From NCBI GenBank assembly GCA_963921825.1, contig OY997591.1:39019825-39083824 (forward strand): DNA of 64,000 nt. The letters are read 5' to 3'. This DNA is from Erodium maritimum (Eukaryota > Streptophyta > Magnoliopsida > Geraniales > Geraniaceae). The notes under the pieces were generated by a model. That model saw only the letters and a program-made list of their open reading frames with translations. It searched no databases and was not told where the DNA came from. Position numbers and translations under genes: made by a program. Below, one piece after another: positions 1 through 9,223 of this stretch. The stretch's first letter is position 1. Each line of letters begins with the position of its first letter.

Positions 1-568
1 CAGCCGAGAACCGATATCTTTCCCATTCCTTAGTATGAGGGATAAATCCCTTAGCCGTCTTTCGTGTCACTCATGTAGCCCGTCCCCAAGCCAATCCTGG
101 CCGTTATGGAAGCCCTGTTACGGACAACGTTAGGCTCAGGTCAAACTCAGTTGTTGACTACATAGCGATCACAAAGACTCCTTGGTCTAAGGATACATGA
201 CAAGATACAACACTGAATATGTTCATGACTTAATCTATGGCACATATTCAGGGCGGGTCGTCCAATATCATGTCCCACATGATATCTATGATCAGACTCC
301 GGAATCCCATTCCAATGACTAACAGAACGTAAGCCATAAAGAGCCATCTTTCATACTAGTCGCTTCTAGTGAAGCTTTGTTGACTAGGGACCCATCGAGT
401 GTGATCTATCTCGATCTATGGTTCTATTCACATGGTGGGCATAGATCAGAGCACACGTCGATATATTACTCCAACACATAAGTAATATAAAGTCGCTTTA
501 ATTTTATTGCTAACGATGATATGTACATTTGGACATTTAGGATTGAACTACGGGCACTAAGACTAACA
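1..568 (-). repeat. 3' LTR of copia copy A, partial
   Basis: It matches 6770-7337 almost base for base. Its inner end is the complement of TGTTAGTC at 561-568, followed directly by the polypurine tract (complement of ATCTCCCACTTGCCCTAG) at 569-586. The rest of the LTR lies left of the window. Confidence 0.93.
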
Positions 569-699
569 ATCTCCCACTTGCCCTAGTTCCAATCTAAACT
601 CCAATATGTCCCCATCGACTTTACATGTCTAATATGTTCAGGCAATGACACTGCCTTAGTCAAAGGGTTGGCTATGTTATCATCTGTTGTAATATCGGT

Positions 700-3600
700 T
701 ATCTTCACTTCACCTCAGTTCAGTATTTATCTGATGAGGTGGATACGCCGCAGTACATGTTTGGATTTGTTATACGATCTAGGCTTTTAGCTTGCGCAAT
801 GGCCCTTGTGTTGTCGCAAGATGGATTCACCGGGCTGGATGGGTTTTTAATTACACCCAGCCCTGCTATGAATTTCCAAATCCACATAGCCTCCTTAGCT
901 GCCTCTGCAGCATCCATGTACTTGGCCTCTGTCGTAGATTCGGCAATGATATCTTGCTTTAAGCTCTCCCAGCTAAAGCTCTACCATTCAGCGTAAACAC
1001 ATATCCTGATTGATTGTAAAGTCATCTGGATTTGTCTTGGAAAACTAGCGTCTACTCATCCTTCGACGACTAGTTCAACATCATCTTTCCCCCGGGTTAG
1101 AATGATGTCTACTGGTACAACATAAGGCTTACGAGACGTCTGGTCTCATACATGTCATGGCATATATGATCGATCCTACCCCCAGGCGCATAGGATTCTC
1201 ATCATCCTTTTCAGCTCATCAGGTGTCTTAGGACACTGAGTCTTGCTGAGATGAATGCCATGACTAGTGGGTAAGAGTCCTTTCTTTGAATCGAGGATTA
1301 AGAACCTACTCAATGCCTTGTGCACATAGGTTCCCTGACTTAAATCCAAGACCCTCTTGGTGCGATCTCTACATATCTTAATCCTTAAGATATAAGAAGC
1401 ATCGCCTAAGTCCTTTATTGAAAAACACTTCCTCAACCAAGCTTTAGTCTCGTGCAAGGTTGGGATGTCGTTTTCAATGAGAACCAGAAAGGTAATCTTG
1501 CTCCCGCTAGCCTTCTTATAAACGCAAGATTCATCCTCGTTCTTGATTAAGCCAAATCCAATTACAGCTTCATCAAAACGAAGGATCCAACTCCGAGAAG
1601 TTCGTTTCAATCCATAAATGGATTTCAACAACTTATAAATCTTTCCCTTATTCTTCGGATCATCAAAACCTTTGGGCCGAGACATATAAACGTACTCAGT
1701 CAAATTTCCATTTAGGAAAGCGGTTTTGACATCCACTTGCCATATCTCGTAATTATGATACGCAGTTATGTCAAGAAGAATTTGGATCGATTTTGACCAT
1801 AGCCACTAGGGAGAAGGTTTCCTTTTAGTCAATCCATTGGATCTGCCTATAACCTTTCGCCACCAGTTGAGCTTTGTAGGTCAGAGGGTTGCCGTCCATG
1901 TCCATCTTCACCTTGAAGATCCATTTGCATCCGATGGTCCTTACCCCATTGATGGGATCAACCGGTTCCCAGAATCGGTTGTCCGACATGGATTGCATTT
2001 CCTCCCTCATGGCTCCCAGCCATAACTCAGAGTCGGGCCCATCCACGACTTCTTGAAAGGTGGCTGGATCATCGTGATCAACCATGACTTCATTGTCACC
2101 TCCGGATACCATATCTTGGAGGTGGAAGATTGATTCTTTCAAATCGCCTTGGACCTTCCGGAATTGTAACAGGAATTGGTTCTTACTCTACGACAATCTC
2201 TGGCTCCTTTCTACTGGGTTGCCAATTGGTTTAGACATATCTGTACCATCCTGAATTTCTTCGAGATGCACAGTCCTCCCAATGACGTCTTTGGAAACAA
2301 AACTCCTTTTCCATAAAGACCCCACCCCATGCGACGAACACCATGTTCTCACTGGGATTGTAGAAGTAGTATCCCCTTGTTGCTTTGGGATACCACACGA
2401 AGGTGCATATCTCAGATCTTGGTTCGAGCTTAGTCGAAACCAAATGTTTCACATAAGCCTCGCAACCACAAATCTTTAGGAAGGACAAAGCGGGCATCAT
2501 CCCATATCATTTTAAAATGGTGTCCCTTCCACACCCTTCGTCGAAGCCCGATTCACTATGAATGCGGTCGTCTCTAGAGCATAATCCCAGAAAGAGATTG
2601 GGAGATCATTCCAACTAATAATGGAACGGACCATTGTCTAACAATGTCCGATTTCTCCGTTTGGCTACACATTTCATCTAAAGTGTCCCAAGGGGAGTCC
2701 ATTCCAAAAGGATCCCATTCTCTTTTAGATGATCTAATAACTCTGTGGTCAAGTATTTTCCACCTCGATCCAATCGAAGTGCCTTAATACCTTTGTCGAG
2801 CTGGTTTTCTACTTTAGTCTTAAACTTTTTGAATTTATCAAAAGCTTTAGACTTATGTCTCAGCGAATAGACATAACCATATTTACTGTAATCATCAGTA
2901 AATGTGATAAAGTAGTTAAAACCCCTCCTGGCAAGTGAACTTATTGGTCTACACACATTCGAGTGTATCAGCCCCAATAATTCACCCGCCCTTTCATCGC
3001 GATCGATAAAAGGCCACTTTAGTCATTTTGCCCATCAAACAAACCTTGCACCTATCGATCGAATGGAATTCGAATGAACCTGCAAGTCCGCACTTCTGAA
3101 GTGCTGATAGGTGCTTCTTGTTTATGCGACCTAAATGATAGTGCCTTAACAGAGTTAGGTTTAAATCGTTGGATTTAAAACCTCTTGGTATTAACGGAAT
3201 ATATAGAACTTGAGGCATTATTACCCATATCTAATATGTACAATCCTCCAACCAAGTCAGTACTGGTATAAAACATATCATTGCATAGAACATTGAAAAC
3301 TCCATTTCCAATATTAACATTATATCCTTGTCAAACACGGATACAAATATAATATTCCTACTGAAAGTAGGTATGCAATATACATTATACAGTACTAAGA
3401 CAAGGCCTCTTGGCAAAGCAAGACTCATGGATCCTACAGCAGTTGCCACAACTCTGAGGTCCACTTCGTGCTTTCCAAACCTCTCCTACTTTCAGCCACC
3501 ATATATAAGTGCATCTGTGAGATTCAGTCCTGGTATCTAATACCCATGAATCTTTGGAAGTAGAGAGATGTAGCTCTATAGAGTTAATACCGGATGAAGG

Positions 3601-4093
3601 CACGGTCCCACCGCCCTTCCTTAGATCATCCAGGTTTCCTGATGAAGGCGCAGTCCTACTGCCCTTCTTCAGATCATCCACGCTATTTGATGAAGGCGCA
3701 GTCCCACTGCCCTTCTTCAGATCAGCCGTGAACTTCCTGTAATCCCGATTCCAATGACCAGGCTATTGGCAGTAGAAGCAGACATTCTCATGTGTCTCAT
3801 CTTTCCTGCCAAGTGCGCATGGGCCCCGCCCTTGCCACTTCCAATTCCCTTGTTGACCATCAGAATATCCTTGGATCCCAGATCCCTGATATATTCTTCT
3901 CGGCAATTAATGACACATCATGTAACTCTGATATGGTCTTAGAGACAGCCTTATCAAGGACATATTCTTTGCGTTCAGACTTGAGGACTATCCTCAAAAT
4001 TCTGTACCAGTCCAAATAGTTTGTCCCATTTAGCTTGACCCTGTCAAGAATGGTTTTTAATGACAAACTATTAATGTTCGCTGAATTTTCCAT
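700..4093 (-). pseudogene. Broken gag-pol of copia copy A
   Basis: Read right to left on the minus strand. A short gag N-terminus has LNGTNYLDWYR (3860-4093). A zinc knuckle CFYC...GHW lacks its last Cys (about 3745-3785). Three 16-residue repeats follow (about 3590-3730). The protease motif WVLDT has lost its Gly (3529-3537). The integrase core has FTDDYS and RLDRGGKYL (2678-2977). Reverse transcriptase starts at GCKWIFK (1825-2142) and continues from MDVKTAFLNG (1176-1736). RNase H has CDNTRAIAQAK (720-917). Frameshifts and stops separate the pieces. The YVDD motif is missing between FLVL and IENDIP (junction 1478/1479), and the integrase Glu codon is a Lys codon (2660-2662). No functional product is expected. 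Confidence 0.9.
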
Positions 4094-5636
4094 TTGATCT
4101 ACAACAGATAAAATTCAATCAGTAAACTGAATAGATTTTATGAAGATCAAGCTTAAACACCAACAATCGATTCTAAACCTTTAGAATCTGAAACCAAGAT
4201 CCTTGATTCACTCGATTAAGCTGAACTAATGCTCACCACTTAATCGAGCTATGTAGGTAGGACTCCATCCAATCACATCCAATGTGACTCTTGGCTAGGG
4301 TATGTACTTATGTACACGACTTACCCTATCTGTTACCCTAGCTCAACCTCAGGCCGAGAATCGTAGTCGGGTCCACCAATTTTCAACTATGGCTCGTCAC
4401 TATGTAGGTGCTCCGCTAATGCGCACGACACCCACATATGTCGTCCAAACCTACTACCCCGCTTCCTCATGGATGCTCCGCTAATGCGCACGACAACCAT
4501 AGGACGGGGAGGTAGTAAGGTGTTGATGATTGGGAGGTATCGGACATGACCCGCTTTTACTTGTCCAGTTGTGTTCAAAACTTTGGCACATCCTAGATGC
4601 GATGAGCACATCAACTACATTCCAAATGCAATGATGCCTCAAATTACATCCAATGTAATTCTTCCTTTGAACCCGTCAACTACATCCAATGCAATGACGG
4701 TTCTAAGGGTTCACACACAAGGATTAAAATTCCAATTTTATCTTTGCATGTGAGGTGATATGCTCGGTAAATAAAGTTAAGCATGCAATTCTAAAACACA
4801 TAGAATTAATCATGCATAAACTAAACCAAGCATAAAGCGATAAATATGCACATAATAGCCCCCTAAACTAACTCCCACTAGCTTCTTGAGCTCCACCGAC
4901 TCCAAGCCGATGCCTACACCCGAAAAGCCACCAAATGACCTTTTCGCCCTTTCTTCGTCTTGAGTAAAATATTAAAATTTAATACACGACTCGCAGGTCG
5001 GGAATAAATAAATATTACAAACAAGTGGTTCGACGACCACACCTTGAAAGAATAATTACACGCTAACTCTAACGACTCGCAGGCCGTGAAAAGCGATAAA
5101 TAATTAAATCGAGCTCGGGGCTATTATGTACACCATACCAACATCACATCACACATCGTGTTATCAAACAAGCATGTTATCAAACATCATGTGATTTTCC
5201 GGTTTTAATTAATAGCCAAGTTTCGAAAAAATTTTGATGCTCGGTTTATCGAAACCGTTCAAAAATGAAACTTTTGAACATTTGATCTTCGAGTTCGTCA
5301 TGACGGTTCCAAACTCGTCATAACTAACAAAACGGTTTAGCCTTGGCATATCAACCATCCAATGGTCATGCTTGGCCTAGCTCCGTCCAACGGAGCCCCG
5401 TTCGGTCCCGGTTTCGGCTCCCCGAGACTCCCGCTCCCGAGACCCGAAAAATCAAATTTTTTTCAAAATTTCCAGATTTGAAATAATTTTCAAAAATTCA
5501 TTTTACATGCATTAAATCCATGAACAAGAATTTAAAACATGTTATCAAACAATTTAGCAAAACAACATGCCAAAAACGAAACTTTCAAGCAAAACCGAAA
5601 CTTTGAACACCGTCTTGTGAATCACGAAGGTAGCAC
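4094..5636 (-). other. Untranslated leader of copia copy A
   Basis: About 1.5 kb between the primer-binding site and the gag start. It has no coding potential that I recognise. It is collinear with 60821-62362 in copy C and, minus an inserted LTR, with 16466-21055 in copy B. Such a long leader is unusual for copia elements and is shared by the whole family. Confidence 0.7.
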
Positions 5637-5649
5637 GGCTCTGATACCA
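5637..5649 (-). other. Primer-binding site, initiator-Met tRNA type
   Basis: The minus strand reads TGGTATCAGAGCC one base inside the 5' LTR. This is the usual plant copia site complementary to the 3' end of initiator methionine tRNA. Confidence 0.93.
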
Positions 5650-5650
5650 T

Positions 5651-7337
5651 TGTTGGGTCTCGAGGTAGGGTTGGAGATGAACCAACTCGCAGCGGAAAAT
5701 CAATGAAAACCAAGAGACGATTAAACCATGAAACAACTAACAAAGAATGGATTCACAAGAGAAAAATTCAGCACTATTTCTTACCAAAACAAGAACACCG
5801 GTTAACGAATGATTGGCTTGAGTCTCCAAGACGCCTACGTATCCACATGGGAATCAAAGCCACGTAGTTCTTCTCTTTGAGGACTCAAGAACACAAAAAT
5901 GGAGGAGGAAACTAGCCAAACCCGAAATGGCCATGGAAGAGGGAGAGAAAATGTGTTTCCTATTCTTGTCTTGTGTTTGTTATGTTGAAAAAAGATGACT
6001 TAAACATAACAAAACCCATACTTGTCCAACTAAAGGCATGGGACAAGTATGGTGTCAAGTAAGGTGTAAATAGGACAAAGTATGGCAAGACAAGATTGAA
6101 TTAGGTGGTGAATCACCAACACCTTAATCCTTGTCTTTCTTACTTAGTACTAATTAATCAAGACTTGATTAATTAGTTCCATGGGCCTTGGTTGCATGGG
6201 CCTTTCATGGGCCTCTTGGAACATGGCCCGTGGCCATTTCCAACGAGGTCCCGTGATTCGCTCATCGCCTCCAAGCCTTCCATACCGGAAATGTCCAACA
6301 TTATCCGACGCGATCAATCCCAAGACTCCAAGCCTTGTCTCGATCCGTAAAGTCCTATTCACTTACGGGCACATGAACCAAAACCCAGTTTTGGTCATGT
6401 CCCGAGACAACTCCCTTTTGGTCATTCTCCATAAATGTGTCAATGAGTTTCATCCTCTGGTGTGACCCTTAGGTTTATGCATGTCAATAGATCAACGTAA
6501 AATCCCATTTTACTTGATCCTATTTAAGTGGCAACTAACGAGACTTTAGTATTGCCTGACACTACATAACGAATCGACCCTGTCGATTCTAACCTTTCCG
6601 TCGTCCCTGTCATTATCCTTTTATCTCCGATATCCTGATTGAGATAAGGCATAGAGCCGTCATCCTTATTATTCTCAATCACCGTTCCTTGATATGTGAG
6701 ATGACTGAAGATATGATACCCAGTATCATGTGCATGGCCATGCTATTCTTCCAGTCACTCTCGATCAAGCGGCCGAGAACCGATATCTTTCCCATTCCTT
6801 AGTATGAGGGATAAATCCCTTAGCCGTCTTTCGTGTCACTCATGTAGCCCGTCCCCAAGCCAATCCTGGCCGTTATGGAAGCCCTGTTACGGACAACGTT
6901 AGGCTCAGGTCAAACTCAGTTGTTGACTACATAGCGATCACAAAGACTCATTGGTCTAAGGATACATGATAAGCTACAACACTGAATATGTTCATGACTT
7001 AATCTATGGCACATATTCAGGGCGGGTCGTCCAATATCATGTCCCACATGATATCTATGATCAGACTCCGGAATCCCATTCCAATGACTAACAGAACGTA
7101 AGCCATAAAGAGCCATCTTTCATACTAGTCGCTTCTAGTGAAGCTTTGTTGACTAGGGACCCATCGAGTGTGATCTATCTCGATCTATGGTTCTATTCGC
7201 ATGGTGGGCATAGATCAGAGCACACGTCGATATATTACTCCAACACATAAGTAATATAAAGTCGCTTTAATTTTATTGCTAACGATGATATGTACATTTG
7301 GACATTTAGGATTGAACTACGGGCACTAAGACTAACA
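5651..7337 (-). repeat. 5' LTR of copia copy A, 1687 bp
   Basis: Bounded by TGTTGGG (5651) and ACTAACA (7337), i.e. TG...CA on either strand. It holds the family's 29-bp near-terminal palindrome at 6149-6177 and a cluster of GGCCCAT/ATGGGCC motifs at about 6180-6230. Small open frames in it recur in every LTR copy and are not genes. Confidence 0.95.
6149..6232. promoter_or_regulatory. LTR palindrome plus ATGGGCC cluster
   Basis: A perfect inverted repeat has 14-bp arms (ACTAATTAATCAAG) around one base. It is followed by several copies of ATGGGCC within about 50 bp. TGGGCC/GGCCCA resembles plant site II promoter elements bound by TCP factors. The same arrangement stands at 15870-15952, 38400-38475, 54730-54796 and 60230-60307. 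A role as LTR enhancer is inferred. Confidence 0.4.
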
Positions 7338-7342
7338 ATCCC

Positions 7343-7635
7343 AACAGTAACTCACGGGCTCAACAACCCCACGGGCACTCATGGCCACCCAAGACACAAC
7401 AGTAAAGACACGGGTTCAACAACCCCACGGGCACTCATGGCCACCCAAGACACAACAGTAAATTACGGTCTCTCAAGGCCACCCAAGACACCAAAAATAC
7501 ACAATCAACCTCCGGCATAACCAATGCCTCCAACAGTCCTAATATCAACAGTTTCACAATCAACCTCCGGGCATGGTCATATGCCTTCAGTACTCCTAAT
7601 ATCGATAAGTTCAAAACTGTTTGAATCGCGCGACA
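7343..7635. repeat. Fragment of the TGTCACGCC-type LTR family
   Basis: It contains the modules ACGGGCACTCATGGCCACCC and GGGCATGGTCATATGCC. The same modules stand in order inside the LTRs at 17211-20268 and 41395-44883. Neither LTR end is present, and copia copy A abuts its left side. It is probably the flank into which copy A inserted. Confidence 0.7.
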
Positions 7636-7826
7636 ACAACGACTGCGATTATTGATATTAGGAGGAAGAAGCATGGCGAATTGACGGTCTTGCCCCTGCG
7701 TTGATGAAGAAGCGTGCAAAATAGGAAGGAGCTGAAGGTTTGATCTGGGCTGTTGGTTGCTGTTGATGAACGGATCAGATGAGTTCTCACAGTTCCTACG
7801 TTAATTGTGGTTCTCAGCTGATTTCG

Positions 7827-7828
<2 letters not shown>
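7636..7828. other. Short stretch without recognised content
   Basis: Non-repetitive sequence between an LTR fragment and a TA microsatellite. It may still be part of the diverged LTR, but no diagnostic end is visible. Confidence 0.4.

Positions 7829-7897
<69 letters not shown>
7829..7897. repeat. (TA)n microsatellite, about 34 units
   Basis: Uninterrupted alternating TA over about 69 bp, downstream of the ERF gene. Likely length-polymorphic. Confidence 0.97.
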
Positions 7898-7900
<3 letters not shown>

Positions 7901-8075
7901 AAGGATTAATTGATGTTGACCTTTAATTGTGAATGCGACAGTAATGCCTTTCAGAAGTTGATATATTTTTTGTTTCGTATCTATTCCTGTCTAGACATGT
8001 ATATACGTGTTACAATAATGTTGAATCAACACACAAAAAATGGTGTAAACGTAAGTAATTAATCAGCTCATTTCA

Positions 8076-8081
8076 TTTATT
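8076..8081 (-). terminator. Possible polyadenylation signal of the ERF gene
   Basis: The minus strand reads AATAAA about 140 bp after the stop codon. It lies in AT-rich sequence, so chance occurrence is possible. Confidence 0.3.
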
Positions 8082-8219
8082 TCTTCAATTTAATTGAATG
8101 CACGTGTACATATTACACTATAAAAATAGATACTTATCGACATATTATGGCCTGCAAAAAAAAATAGTAATTGGAAAATGATTGTTGTTGATGCAAGGAC
8201 ATAAATCCTCATTATTTGG

Positions 8220-8654
8220 TCACCACCTTCTGTTAGCGTTTTCTCCATATTCAAGAAGCTCTTCCAAGACTCGGTTGTCGAGATACTCGAACTCGAACAC
8301 TTGCTTCTCCTCAGCATTATTGTTATTGGAGATGCGCCTGGAGGAGGAAGACGAGAGAGACGGAGAGGAAGACGAGCCACGAGCTGCACTGCAGGTCATA
8401 GGGTACTCCTCCGGGAAGTTGACGATAGCCAGCTGACCCCTCATGGCGTAAGCCGCCCGGTCATAGGCTCGTGCCGCTTCTTCAGCCGTATTGAAAGTGC
8501 CGAGCCACACTCGCGTCCCCTGCCTAGCCGAGTCCCTTATCTCCGCCGCAAACTTCCCCCACGGCCGTCGGCGGACTCCCCGGTACCGCACGTCCGGAAC
8601 TCCCTCCTCGTTCTCGTTCATTGCCTGCTGCTGCTGCATCCCTCGGGACCCCAT
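8220..8654 (-). CDS. AP2/ERF transcription factor, group IX-like, with C-terminal EDLL motif
   Basis: An intact 144-residue single-exon protein. One AP2/ERF DNA-binding domain spans about residues 23-82: [20 protein letters not shown], then RVWLGTF, the AARAYDRAA helix and NFPEEY. Ala36 and Asp41 match the ERF rather than the DREB subfamily, so GCC-box binding is expected. After a Ser-rich linker (94-106) comes an acidic hydrophobic segment [19 protein letters not shown] (about 120-138). It resembles the EDLL activation motif of Arabidopsis ERF95/96/98-like proteins. Small size, lack of introns and one domain fit group IX members in ethylene, jasmonate or defence responses. The Met at 8654 starts the frame; the Met five codons inside it is an alternative. 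It is the only host gene recognised in the window. The exact orthologue cannot be assigned by eye. Confidence 0.93.
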   Translation of the reverse strand: MGSRGMQQQQAMNENEEGVPDVRYRGVRRRPWGKFAAEIRDSARQGTRVWLGTFNTAEEAARAYDRAAYAMRGQLAIVNFPEEYPMTCSAARGSSSSPSLSSSSSRRISNNNNAEEKQVFEFEYLDNRVLEELLEYGENANRRW

Positions 8655-8705
8655 GGAAGTGTTGCTTGCTTTGCTTTGGTGTGTTATTGCATGACATATT
8701 TGGCC

Positions 8706-8713
8706 TTTTTATA
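8706..8713 (-). promoter_or_regulatory. Probable TATA box of the ERF gene
   Basis: The minus strand reads TATAAAAA about 52 bp upstream of the ATG, implying a 5' UTR of only about 20-25 nt. A TTGACC (W-box core, minus strand, 8715-8720) lies just upstream of it, which would fit WRKY control. Confidence 0.6.
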
Positions 8714-8742
8714 CGGTCAAAAAATATGGAATATTATTGTGC

Positions 8743-8782
8743 CACGTGTGGAGAATCTACGGCCGGAGACTATTCACACGTG
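8743..8782. promoter_or_regulatory. Two CACGTG/ACACGTGT boxes upstream of the ERF gene
   Basis: CACGTG occurs at 8743-8748, and ACACGTGT (core 8777-8782) 34 bp further upstream. These are G-box/ABRE-type cores bound by bZIP and bHLH factors. They sit about 90-130 bp before the start codon. Their function is inferred from position and motif only. Confidence 0.45.
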
Positions 8783-9188
8783 TCGAAACGAAGGTTCTTC
8801 TGCACCTGGATGGTCAAGGTGGTGGCTGCATATATATGAGCAAAAAGTTCTTCCTTTTTTCCTTTCCTTGAGCAATTGTATTCCTTTGGCATTTTTCCCT
8901 GGTTATTCTCCGGTTCTGGTTTTCAGCTTTTTGTTTTTATTTTTTTTAATTTGATAAAACAGTAGCTATTTGTATTATGGCTCGATCAATGTCACACGTG
9001 CACTTTTTCAATTTCATTTCTTTCCATTGTTTAATGAAGCTTCCTAGGGGTTAACATGGAATGTTTTGTGAGATTGCCTCCTCCTTTTATCATCAGGTTG
9101 TCAGATACTGCTACTTTTTAAGGGCATTAAAGAATACATGCTGTTGGTTAACTAAAAAATAATGTAAATAATTGATCATTTGTAATAA

Positions 9189-9223
9189 TATTTGTACTAC
9201 AGAACTGTTCTGTAGTACAAATA
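9189..9223. repeat. 35-bp perfect palindrome
   Basis: Arms of 17 bp (ending GTACTACAGAAC) around a single T. It would form a strong hairpin in DNA or RNA. It could be a collapsed miniature element or the end of one, but no target duplication was identified. Confidence 0.8.

Larger units (their letters stand above)
1..7337 (-). mobile_element. Ty1/copia LTR retrotransposon, copy A (incomplete at window edge)
   Basis: A minus-strand copia element whose 5' LTR lies at the right (5651-7337) and whose 3' LTR is cut by the window start (1-568). The internal region of about 5.08 kb carries a primer-binding site, a long leader, and gag, protease, integrase, reverse-transcriptase and RNase H remnants in the copia order. 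The domain order and TG...CA LTR ends support the class. All coding parts are broken, and several breaks are shared with copies B and C. Over the 568 bp that can be compared, the two LTRs differ at about 5 positions by eye, so the insertion is fairly recent. The base pairs after the right LTR are ATCCC; the matching duplication would lie outside the window. Confidence 0.93.

Noticed and set aside
147-347. 66-codon open frame recurring in every copia LTR (also 6916-7116, 14985-15185, 37505-37705, 53843-54043)
   Set aside because: It lies inside the LTR, has no motif, and recurs only because the LTRs are near-identical.
5637-5649. Possible tRNA gene fragments at the primer-binding sites
   Set aside because: Only 13-18 bases complementary to tRNA 3' ends are present at each site. 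They are primer-binding sites, and no cloverleaf can be drawn around them.
7829-7897. AT-rich stretch as a replication origin or matrix attachment site
   Set aside because: It is a plain (TA)n microsatellite, and nothing else in the sequence supports such a role.
8301-8954. 217-codon plus-strand frame over the ERF gene
   Set aside because: It is antisense to the AP2/ERF coding sequence and runs into its promoter. Its protein has no recognisable motif.
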